Positions 1-5,932 of a stretch of DNA of 7,069 nt are shown here, one piece after another. Position numbers and translations under genes: made by a program. A model generated the notes under the pieces. It searched no databases and was not told the origin of the DNA. It was given only the letters and a program-made list of their open reading frames with translations. Numbering within the stretch: position 1 is the stretch's first letter; the number at the start of each line of letters is the position of its first letter. This stretch comes from CALMFT01 sp041674565 (lineage in GTDB: Bacteria > Patescibacteriota > Gracilibacteria > Absconditabacterales > Absconditicoccaceae), in contig JBAYVQ010000046.1 of assembly GCA_041674565.1 (NCBI GenBank), positions 1 through 7,069 of the forward strand, written 5' to 3'.

Positions 1-484
1 ATTGGATCTATACTGTGGTACAGGTACTATTGGTATTGCTTTTACCAAGGCATATGGAGATGCGATGCTGGTGGGTATAGAAGAAATAGAATCAGCCGTA
101 GCCGATGCATACAAAAATGCTCAGACCAATGCTTTACAGTCAGACTATCACTTTTTTGCAGGGAAAGTAGAGAAGTTACTCTCTATGCAAAGTGGTAAAC
201 TTACCATAAAAAACACAACAGGAGAGTTGATTATCGATAATCAGAACCTATGACTGGTTATTGTAGACCCTCCAAGATCTGGTCTCCATGAGGGTGCTAT
301 CCAGACATTGTTGGAGCTCAAACAGCAAACTCCTGGACTTAGGGTATGTTATATTTCTTGCAATCCTGTTACCTTGGCTAGAGATCTGAAGCTCTTATCC
401 GAGTCATATACATTTGATACGGTGCAACCAGTAGATATGTTCCCACATACCTACCATATAGAAAATATCGTTATCTTGAACTAA
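1..484 (+). CDS. TrmA/RlmD-family RNA uridine-C5 methyltransferase, C-terminal part (5' truncated by window edge)
   Basis: This is the SAM-dependent catalytic domain of an RNA (uracil-5-)methyltransferase, which methylates C5 of a uridine in 23S rRNA or tRNA in the cytoplasm. Reading begins at base 2 (the window starts inside the gene) and gives about 160 residues to TAA at 482-484. Visible motifs, in order: the SAM-binding loop DLYCGTGTIG; the acidic turn VGIEE; DPPRSGL; SCNP, with the catalytic Cys in YISCNPVTLARDL; and DMFPHTYHIE, with the Glu expected to act as general base. This order is diagnostic for the TrmA/RumA family. One in-frame UGA (251-253) lies just before LVIVDPPR; the SCNP and PHT-HIE motifs lie beyond it, so it must be read through, as Gly. 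The N-terminal TRAM domain and any iron-sulfur cysteines lie outside the window, so RlmD, RlmCD and TrmA cannot be told apart. The family is certain; the exact substrate is not. Confidence 0.93.
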
Positions 485-493
485 TTTTTACAT

Positions 494-531
494 AAAAAAG
501 CATCCCCGCCGCGGCGGACCGAGCGAGGATG
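494..531 (-). terminator. Intrinsic terminator for the minus-strand gene 589-873
   Basis: Read on the minus strand, CATCCTCGC (531-523) pairs with GCGGGGATG (509-501). This is a nine-pair stem with one G-U wobble, followed after one C by six T residues (499-494). On the plus strand the same stem has a C-A mismatch and no T-run after it, so it is oriented to stop minus-strand transcription about 60 bases past the TAA of gene 589-873. The loop side includes a perfect 12-base GC palindrome (506-517). It also lies directly after the methyltransferase stop codon. Confidence 0.7.
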
Positions 532-588
532 GGGACGATAGTGTTTGCTGTCTTGTCCCTAATTTTTGTTGGGGTGGTAGATTGGTTT

Positions 589-873
589 TTAATTTTTCTC
601 CTTCTCTTCGACGCCCATATTCGTATCGGGCATTCGGATGGCTTTATCCACTTTCCCCGCTATGCCGCTTCCGATCTTGAAAAAAAGAACGAATGCTGCA
701 GCGTATAGGACAACTATTGCCAGACAGCCGTAAATGAAGAAGGAGAATTTGGTGAAAATGATGGCGGCGATAATACCACCGATGAAGGATGCCGCACCCA
801 GTAAACCGCAAACAATGACGGGCCAGAATTTTTTCAGCATCTCCATTTGCAGTGAGAACAATGCTTTGAACAT
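589..873 (-). CDS. Small two-helix membrane protein, function unknown
   Basis: The protein has 94 residues and I do not recognise a family. It starts at ATG 873-871 (MFKALFSLQ) and ends in TAA. An upstream in-frame TTG would add 17 unconvincing residues and is rejected. Two hydrophobic segments, about residues 15-40 and 43-66, are rich in Gly, Ala and Ile and are joined by a short TKFSF turn. A charged C-terminal tail, about 67-94, ends in EEKEKN and is probably cytoplasmic. There is no signal-peptide cleavage motif. A TTGACA/TATAAG promoter lies 59 bases upstream and a terminator lies downstream, so it looks monocistronic. No glycine codon is UGA (0 of 9), and its base composition is richer in GC than the operon at the right, which may mean later arrival. 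The ribosome-binding site is weak (an A-run then GATCACC). Confidence 0.72.
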   Translation of the reverse strand: MFKALFSLQMEMLKKFWPVIVCGLLGAASFIGGIIAAIIFTKFSFFIYGCLAIVVLYAAAFVLFFKIGSGIAGKVDKAIRMPDTNMGVEEKEKN

Positions 874-931
874 GGTGATCTTTTTTTTGTGGTTTCCCAC
901 GTTTGTTATTGACGAACTTGCCAATGATATC

Positions 932-959
932 CTTATAAATATATTGTTATATATGTCAA
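932..959 (-). promoter_or_regulatory. Sigma70-type promoter for gene 589-873
   Basis: On the minus strand, TTGACA (959-954) is followed after 16 bases by TATAAG (937-932). The -10 element ends 59 bases before the ATG at 873. It sits directly after the TAA of the glycosyltransferase gene (972), giving the small membrane protein its own promoter. The -35 is a perfect consensus and its flanks (TATTGACATA) recur at two other minus-strand promoters in this window. Confidence 0.62.
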
Positions 960-971
960 TAGGAATTGGTC

Positions 972-1862
972 TTATGAAGCTTGTGCAGTCTGTTGTTGTT
1001 CAGCGTGATAGAGTCTATGAAGGTATGGATTGAGTACTCCGTCTAGCGTTTTGATTTTCTCATGCTGTTGTGGATCTTTCCTCATTGCCCTAAGGAATAA
1101 GGGTATATTTTGCGGCTGTATTGTATGCGACATAGGTTTGCCGCTCAGGCGTAAGTCATATTCATCTGCGTTGACGCACATAGCATTGGTAGTCTTTACG
1201 TGGGCGATATTGAGTACTTTTTCTAGGCCGTAGCCATACAAAGACCTCAGGCCTCATACTTCTTGTACTTCTTCTTGCACGTCCATGGTGTTTAAAGCGC
1301 TATGAGTTGTTGTTACTTGTACAGATCTTGTGCCTGATGTTTTCTTACCGTAGGTAGTATAGTGTTCATGTGTTGTTGTATATTCTGACCTGTGGCTAGT
1401 ATATTCTCCTTGTTCACTATATACCATGCTATACCCATGCTCATAATCCCGCTTGGTATTGCTCGTGAGTCTAGATATAATATGAGCTGGCATATAAACC
1501 ATGTCGGCGTCCGTCATCATAAGGTTGTCTATACCTGACTGTTTTGTGTAGCGCAAGGCTTCCAGAAATCTTGCTAATTTACCTTTGTTCTGATTATCGG
1601 ATAGTATTACAAACTCTTTCCCGTATTTACCATCTTGTTTGAACTTGCGTATCCGTGCCAGTGTGTCGTCGTCACTTCCGTCATCTTGTATAATAATGCT
1701 ATCTCGTACCCCTTTTTGGATCCAAGGCTGTAGTATCTGAAGAGTGCAAAAAATATTGGATGCTGTCCTGTGGATCAGACGCTGTTGGGTGGGGCATCGA
1801 TATTGTGCCCCTTGTTTCCCCTCGTTGTAACATGGTATCCGCAAGGCTGATTTGTAAGTCAT
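972..1862 (-). CDS. Family-2 (GT-A fold) glycosyltransferase
   Basis: The protein has 296 residues once the UGA at 1256-1254 (residue 203) is read as Gly; the standard code splits it in two. It probably transfers a sugar from a nucleotide-sugar donor onto a glycan, lipid or protein at the cytoplasmic face; the acceptor is unknown. Motifs: IPCYNEG (residues 9-15); QDDGSDDDT (59-67), the nucleotide-binding DDGS element; NKGKLARFLEAL (92-103), as in the usual N-x-G segment; and DAD (118-120), the metal-binding DxD. There are no membrane helices. Two oddities: an insert of about 20 residues after the YNE motif, and a Thr/His/Tyr-rich stretch (about 150-190) where the acceptor-binding part normally starts. 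The ATG at 1862-1860 has no Shine-Dalgarno sequence. Five CGA/CGG codons cluster here although they are scarce elsewhere in the window. The family call is good; the role is inferred. Confidence 0.82.
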
Positions 1863-1886
1863 TGTATTGTTTACTGGTAGATTCAG

Positions 1887-1917
1887 ATTATATTACATAT
1901 AAATAAAGATATGTCAA
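1887..1917 (-). promoter_or_regulatory. Promoter for the glycosyltransferase gene
   Basis: The minus strand has TTGACA (1917-1912). Two -10 choices follow: TAATAT 16 bases away (1895-1890), or the exact consensus TATAAT 19 bases away (1892-1887), which is wide for sigma70. The ATG is at 1862. The flank TATTGACATA is shared with the promoters at 932-959 and, nearly, 4098-4125. The site lies in the 118-base divergent gap between this gene and the membrane protein starting at 1981. Confidence 0.55.
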
Positions 1918-1943
1918 TATTATCTGCCATAATCAGATTTAGC

Positions 1944-1960
1944 TTGATAAGCGCTATCAA
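1944..1960. repeat. Short inverted repeat in a divergent intergenic region
   Basis: TTGATA (1944-1949) and TATCAA (1955-1960) are perfect inverted arms around AGCGC. The repeat ends 20 bases before the ATG of the gene at 1981, so it could be an operator for that gene or a small leader hairpin. The site is short enough to arise by chance in AT-rich DNA. Confidence 0.3.
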
Positions 1961-1980
1961 AAAGCTATCCAGTGATCATC

Positions 1981-2469
1981 ATGACTGTTACGCGCCGCAA
2001 TATCTACCATACACTTTCTCTCATCAAACTTATCATTGGTTTGGTGGTTTTGGTTATTGTATATCAGTACATCGATCCTTTTCAAGACCCTGAGACATGA
2101 GTGATAATCTGATCTATAGGATTATTATTTTTGTTGTGGGGTACGAGCTATTTTGTTTTTTACTTTGCGGGTTTGAGACGAAGTGACCACAAGATACAAC
2201 TCATTGCTTCTCATGCTTACAAGCTTTCCTTGCTTGTTGCCTTATTTTTTTTGACCAACATAGTTTTCCTCGTGGTAGAATTTTGGACCGCTTTGCATAG
2301 TTTCGTTACGCTAATTATTTTTGGTGCTATCTATTGGTTTATTTTTCATAAACCGCTACCTGAGCAACATACAAGCATAGACTTCCTTTCGCAACACAAG
2401 GATATTGCACAGGATGATGAGCAAGAGGGCGATGTATATAGAGATTTGATTGATAAAAATAAGGAATAA
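1981..2469 (+). CDS. Four-helix integral membrane protein, function unknown
   Basis: The protein has 162 residues with two UGA codons (2098-2100 and 2110-2112; residues 40 and 44) read as Gly; no family is recognised. The second UGA lies in what becomes a continuous hydrophobic helix, which supports read-through. Predicted helices: about 12-30, 41-64, 81-102 and 106-123. A basic pair (GLRRSDHK, 64-71) follows helix 2. The C-terminal tail of about 35 residues is strongly charged (QDDEQEGD) and probably cytoplasmic. The start is ATG 1981, because TAA codons close the frame at 1930 and 1945; there is no Shine-Dalgarno sequence. It diverges from the glycosyltransferase, and a tRNA gene begins 18 bases after its TAA, so the two may share a transcript. 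Confidence 0.75.
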
Positions 2470-2487
2470 ACTATACTTATGTCTCTT

Positions 2488-2559
2488 GGTTCCATCGTTC
2501 AATGGATAGGACACGCCCCTGCGAAGGGCGTAATGCAGGTTCGATTCCCGCTGGGACCA
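2488..2559 (+). tRNA. tRNA-Arg, anticodon GCG
   Basis: The 72-base cloverleaf was folded by eye. The acceptor stem GGTTCCA/TGGGACC has one G-U pair; the discriminator is A2559 and no CCA is encoded. The D-arm is GTTC/GGAC with an eight-base loop carrying A20, an arginine identity base. The anticodon stem is CGCCC/GGGCG with loop CTGCGAA, so the anticodon is G2521 C2522 G2523. The variable loop is TAAT. The T-arm is GCAGG/CCCGC with loop TTCGATT and one A-C mismatch (2537/2549). GCG reads CGC and CGU. Most bacteria instead use ACG, edited by TadA to inosine, which also reads CGA. CGA and CGG would need another tRNA here. The gene sits 18 bases after the membrane-protein stop and is followed by a hairpin terminator at 2595. 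Confidence 0.93.
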
Positions 2560-2594
2560 ATCTTACTTTTGACCCACTGATTTGTACTATACTC

Positions 2595-2633
2595 AAACAC
2601 CTGCCAAGCGAACAAGGCAGATGTTTTTGTTTT
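2595..2633 (+). terminator. Hairpin terminator after tRNA-Arg, possibly bidirectional
   Basis: AAACACCTGCC (2595-2605) pairs with GGCAGATGTTT (2616-2626) around a ten-base loop, with one C-A mismatch. A T-rich run (TTTTTGTTTT, 2624-2633) overlaps and follows the stem. Read on the minus strand the mismatch becomes a G-U wobble, but only three T residues follow. It lies between the convergent tRNA (ends 2559) and membrane-protein gene (ends 2653) and may stop both. Confidence 0.6.
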
Positions 2634-2652
2634 GAGCAATTTTGAACGATTT

Positions 2653-3093
2653 TTACTTTTTCGATTGCGCGATTTGCTTCCTTTTAGCGGTACTCCATCT
2701 GATACCAATCAAAAGGAGAATAACTCCCGCGATCAGCTTGCCGTTGTGAAAGTTGCTGAAATCTATGGCACCTCTGTCTCCAGCATGCAGTAAGAGCCAT
2801 ATTCCCAGGAGCGTAACTGCGCGACTGGCGATGGCTATAGCTGCTATAATACCAGCAATTCCAGTTGCACCTGCAAGGGCCATAAACATTTCACCGATGC
2901 CTGATGATATGCTTGCCAGTACTCCAAACATAGAGAGCACCGCCAAAACACTCACCACGATGATGCCGATCCAGCACCAGACCCACATAAAGTCCAGAGC
3001 CAGAAAGTATCCGCCAACCGTATTTGCCCCGTCTGCCAGAAATGCTCCCCAGCAGAACAGGATCAAACTGATGATGATTCCCAATTTTCCCAT
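2653..3093 (-). CDS. Gly-rich multi-helix membrane protein, function unknown
   Basis: The protein has 146 residues and I do not recognise a family. The start is ATG 3093-3091 (MGKLGIIIS), 38 bases after a plausible -10 element, with only a weak AGTGA upstream; the stop is TAA. Hydrophobic segments: about 4-20; 29-57, which contains several Trp; 68-104, long enough for two spans and dense in Gly and Ala; and 119-132. A basic tail follows (TAKRKQIAQSKK), which suggests a cytoplasmic C-terminus. None of its 19 glycines is encoded by UGA, although UGA supplies 22 of 99 glycines in the five genes to its right. GC in hand-counted lines is about half, above those neighbours. With the gene at 589-873 it forms a pair of small membrane proteins of unlike codon use. 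Confidence 0.75.
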   Translation of the reverse strand: MGKLGIIISLILFCWGAFLADGANTVGGYFLALDFMWVWCWIGIIVVSVLAVLSMFGVLASISSGIGEMFMALAGATGIAGIIAAIAIASRAVTLLGIWLLLHAGDRGAIDFSNFHNGKLIAGVILLLIGIRWSTAKRKQIAQSKK

Positions 3094-3136
3094 AATTCAC
3101 TTTTTGTTTGATTTTTTGTGATATCAAACGTATCAT

Positions 3137-3164
3137 TAGGTAGCTATTTTTCACATTAAGTCAA
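3137..3164 (-). promoter_or_regulatory. Possible promoter for gene 2653-3093
   Basis: The minus strand has TTGACT (3164-3159), a 16-base spacer and TACCTA (3142-3137). The -10 is poor, but the spacing matches the other minus-strand promoters. The -10 ends 44 bases before the ATG at 3093. The -35 abuts the divergent amidotransferase start at 3170. Confidence 0.4.
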
Positions 3165-3169
3165 ATCTC

Positions 3170-3736
3170 ATGCATATTCTGGTTATCAATAATCATAGCA
3201 AACATATACAGTCGTTGATGGCTTTGTTTTCTCAGTATGGTGAAGTGGCTTGTATAGATAAAAATAATCTGATTGCTGTTGATCATACCACGTACGATCT
3301 ACTGGTACTATCTGGTTGAGGTGATTATCCAGTGCTTGGAAACTCTGATTACTACCAGCAAGAGTTGGATATTATCCGTACTACATCTACTCCTCTTATC
3401 GGTATCTGCTTAGGCGCTGAGCTAATAAGCTATGCTTTTGGAGGAGTACTGAAGAGGATGTCATCCAAATTGGATAAAGATATTGTACTTACTTATCTTG
3501 ATGGCTCCTTGATGTGTATAAATCCCAATCTGAAGGTGGCTGAAAGACATCGCTGGTGTATTACTGACCTGGGAGGTGAGCTTGAGTGATTGGCTCGCTC
3601 TGCATCATGATACGAAATCATCAAACACAAAAAAAGACCCATCTACGGATTACAATTTCATCCAGAGATAGATCCTAAACATTTAGGAGGTGATGAGATA
3701 TTGGATCTGATTATCCGTTATACTTGAGACGAATAA
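3170..3736 (+). CDS. Class I glutamine amidotransferase (stand-alone)
   Basis: The protein has 188 residues after reading four UGA codons (residues 50, 140, 147 and 186) as Gly. Class I amidotransferase domains hydrolyse glutamine and pass the ammonia to a partner synthase, or cleave related gamma-glutamyl substrates. The catalytic triad is visible: Cys80 in GICLGAE, and His164 and Glu166 in GLQFHPEID. Residues 48-51 read SGGG with UGA as the middle Gly, matching the SGG oxyanion-side motif of GuaA/TrpG-like domains. The length fits an isolated domain with no fused synthase, and no partner synthase is in the window, so the acceptor is unknown. The start is ATG 3170 (MHILVINNHS, a typical first strand), with no Shine-Dalgarno sequence. 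The last 26 bases overlap the convergent gene 3711-4067. Family certain, pathway open. Confidence 0.9.
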
Positions 3737-4067
3737 GCATTTTTTGCGCCAATGCATCTGTTGGGTCTTCAAATCTTTCGTAAGTGCCTATAATACCTTT
3801 TTCCTTTCATCAATAAAGTACGCCACTTTGTGCTCAACTTATCTCTTTTCATCAGACAGTTGCCCCAGTTGGCGTTTTTTGTCCATGCCACGTTACCAAG
3901 TAAATCCCTCCATGCATATTTTGTGCAATACTTGCAGCTATAACATCGCTTGCCCCAGTTCCGATCGTTGTTTCTAGTAATTGAGCTATTTCTTCTTTGT
4001 GTCACACGACAAATACCTCCTCATTGTATCAGGCTACCTCTGTAACTTGTGCATTAACTTGGTTCAT
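3711..4067 (-). CDS. Small Gly-rich protein visible only with UGA as glycine; family uncertain
   Basis: The 118-residue reading frame runs from ATG 4067-4065 (MNQVNAQVTEV) to TAA 3713-3711 and contains seven UGA codons, two of them as tandem pairs. Under the standard code nothing sensible is seen. Support for it being real: a good promoter 31 bases upstream, an uninterrupted frame, a globular-looking composition, and an end that meets the amidotransferase tail to tail with 26 bases overlap. It has no membrane segment. From AGYNEEV to the end, the spacing and a few residues (YNE, GAS-V, A near the C-terminal R-F-DP-DA) faintly recall the second half of the CinA/PncC nicotinamide-nucleotide amidase domain. 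The SCTGG motif of that family is absent, so this is only a hint. Of its 17 glycines, 7 are UGA. Confidence 0.68.
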
Positions 4068-4097
4068 ATTATAAGTACTCGAGTAAATAGATATATC

Positions 4098-4125
4098 AGT
4101 ATATATAATAATCAGCTTATGTCAA
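4098..4125 (-). promoter_or_regulatory. Sigma70-type promoter for gene 3711-4067
   Basis: The minus strand has TTGACA (4125-4120), a 16-base spacer and TATACT (4103-4098), one mismatch from consensus. The -10 ends 31 bases before the ATG at 4067. The flank CTATTGACATA is identical to that of the promoter at 932-959. It lies in the divergent gap before tsaD, where the opposite strand has a TATAAT (4104-4109) that could serve tsaD, though without a clear -35. Confidence 0.65.
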
Positions 4126-4183
4126 TAGTTTGTACTTCATCTTTTCTGATGGATTTTCTGTTCAAGATAGCTATTGTAGCTCC

Positions 4184-5188
4184 ATGTCAGTATTACAAAC
4201 CCTCGCAATCGAAACTAGTTGTGATGATACTTCCTTGGGCATTGTCAGGTTTGAGAATGGACTATTTTCATGTGATATCCTCAAGACCCATAGTCAGATA
4301 GCAAATCACCAACAATATGGCGGTGTTGTGCCAGAGTTGGCATATAGACTTCATGAAGAAGAGATACTCAAACTAGTACAGATTATAGGTTATGATACCA
4401 TCAGAGAGTGTGAACTCATTACCGTTACTAAAGAGCCTGGTTTACCTGGATCGCTGGTAGTAGGTAACACAGTAGCTAGTATGCTTGGTTCATTTTTACA
4501 AAAACCGATCGCGAGAGTGAATCATATTTATGGCCATATATTTTCACTGTTATTGGATAGATGTGTGCAAGAACTTGCATTTCCTTGGATCATCCTTACT
4601 GCCAGCGGTGGGCACAATGAACTTTACTTGGTCAAAGATGGTTCGCCTTGGTCCGTGGTGAAGATTGGCTATTCATTAGATGACGCAGCAGGAGAGTCGT
4701 TTGATAAAGTATCTAGGATGTTGGGTGGGGAATATCCCTGAGGTCCTTGGATTAGTAAGATGGCTCAGTGAAGTACGGATGGTGGTCAGTGGCATTTCAA
4801 AAGGATACTGCTCGATGATGAAAATATTTCCAATTTTTCTTTTTCTGGTATGAAATCACAAGTGTATCAGTTATTGCAAAAGCATCCTTTGCAGACACTG
4901 AATGAACAAGATATTGCTGATATATGTCGAGCATTTCAGGAATGTGTGACAGATATATTGGTGACCAAGCTGCAGTGGGCTGCGCAGGTACACGATGCTC
5001 GTACTATTGGTTTGGTATGAGGCGTTAGTGCCAATGATAGATTGTATGAGAAGGCGCAAGCCATGCCTCTTGAAGGAAATAATGCCTGCCAAATACTGAG
5101 ACCCACCAAAAAAGTATACAGTACTGACAATGCTGCCATGATAGGCGTAGTGGGCTTGTTGCAACATATGGGTCTGGTTAGCCTATAG
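4184..5188 (+). CDS. tsaD: tRNA N6-threonylcarbamoyladenosine transferase TsaD
   Basis: TsaD transfers the threonylcarbamoyl group from TC-AMP to A37 of tRNAs reading ANN codons, with TsaB and TsaE as partners in bacteria. The protein has 334 residues, the normal family length. Motifs: AIETSCDDTS (8-17); metal ligands His114 and His118 in NHIYGH; SGGHNELY (141-148); GESFDKVSRMLG (170-181); YPGGP (184-188); FSFSGMKS; GGVSANDRL (279-287); and STDNAAMIG with metal ligand Asp315. UGA codons encode Gly186 (in YPGGP), Gly196 and Gly279 (in GGVSAN), and two of these are near-invariant glycines. The start is ATG 4184 (MSVLQTLAIETS), which puts the first strand where it belongs; an earlier in-frame codon at 4130 adds non-homologous residues. 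Stop is TAG, the only one in the window. First gene of the tsaD-rnc-miaA cluster; 33 bases separate it from rnc. Confidence 0.97.
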
Positions 5189-5221
5189 TTCTGATTATTA
5201 TTCATTTTTTATAGAGCAGCT

Positions 5222-5917
5222 ATGCAGTTACAGTCATATACCAGTTACATACAAAAACTACTACCAGCATGTAGTGTCCGTGATCCCCATCTTTTGCTAG
5301 AAGCTCTTACTCACAAGTCTTTTGCTACAGAGTCCACGAGGCCTATGTTGCATAACCAGAGGTTGGAATTTTTGGGTGATAGTGTGCTGGGTCTTGTCAT
5401 TGCATCTGAGTTATACAAAGACCATGCAGACTTTGACGAAGCGCAACTAACTCTATGGAAGATATCCTTAGTGAGGGAGGAAAATCTTTATGATGTAGCG
5501 AAGGAAATAGGATTACACAATATCATTTTGATTGGCAAAGGGGAAGAAAAGAAACAAGGAAGAGATAATCCAGCTATTTTGGGAGACTGTTTGGAAGCTT
5601 TGATAGGGTATGTATACTTAGATTTATGATTTGAGGCTGCGGCAACATTTGTACTACAGTATGTATATTCCAAGAAACACACGATAGCGTTGGTAGGCTC
5701 CAAGAGCTGGAAATCGCTGCTACAAGAAAAGCTACAGGCGCAATACAAGCAACTTCCTGTCTATATCAATGAAGAGATGGAAAGAGATGATAAGCTGAAT
5801 TATGTAAAGTACAAAAGCACTGTGGTCTTGTGAGATAAGAGATTGTGAGTGGGCTATGGATCTAGTAAAAAAAGAGCCGAAGAGGAAGCTGCAAAACTAA
5901 TAGTGGAGAAGTTATAA
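5222..5917 (+). CDS. rnc: Ribonuclease III
   Basis: RNase III cleaves double-stranded RNA, maturing the rRNA precursor and processing some mRNAs, as a homodimer needing Mg2+. The protein has 231 residues, a typical length. The catalytic domain (about 1-155) has the signature NQRLEFLGDSVL (46-57) with Glu49 and Asp53, and NPAILGDCLEALIGYVYLD with Asp122 and Glu125. A double-stranded-RNA-binding domain fills about 164-231, ending in the GYGSSKKRAEEEAAKL helix that contacts RNA. Three UGA codons are read as Gly: residue 136 (the conserved Gly right after YLDL), 204, and 209 (in the Gly-x-Gly-x-Gly run before SKK). Without read-through the second domain is lost. The start ATG 5222 has a weak AGAGCAG upstream. 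It lies 33 bases after tsaD and 15 before miaA, and is probably co-transcribed with both. Confidence 0.96.
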
Positions 5918-5932
5918 TATCATCATATTCTT

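Noticed and set aside
734..1233. Plus-strand open frames opposite the two minus-strand genes at 589-1862
   Set aside because: They are low-complexity complements of a membrane protein and of the glycosyltransferase tail, with no motif; the minus-strand reading carries the promoters and motifs.
2499..2708. Minus-strand frame crossing tRNA-Arg
   Set aside because: It runs through the antisense of a well-folded tRNA and a terminator, and overlaps the end of the real gene 2653-3093.
2753..3121. Plus-strand 122-residue frame opposite the membrane protein 2653-3093
   Set aside because: Its composition (Pro, Ser, Ala, Ile runs) is what the complement of a Gly/Ala-rich hydrophobic protein gives; no start signal.
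3860..3960. Two 11-base direct repeats (TTGCCCCAGTT at 3860-3870 and 3950-3960)
   Set aside because: Both encode Thr-Gly-Ala in the same frame of the small gene on the minus strand; codon choice explains them better than a mobile or CRISPR-type repeat.
3744..4005. Frames on both strands (3744-3977 plus, 3769-4005 minus) in the region of the small UGA-rich gene
   Set aside because: Both are Cys/Trp/Arg-rich shadows. The neighbouring minus frame with UGA as Gly is uninterrupted, has a promoter and gives a sensible protein.
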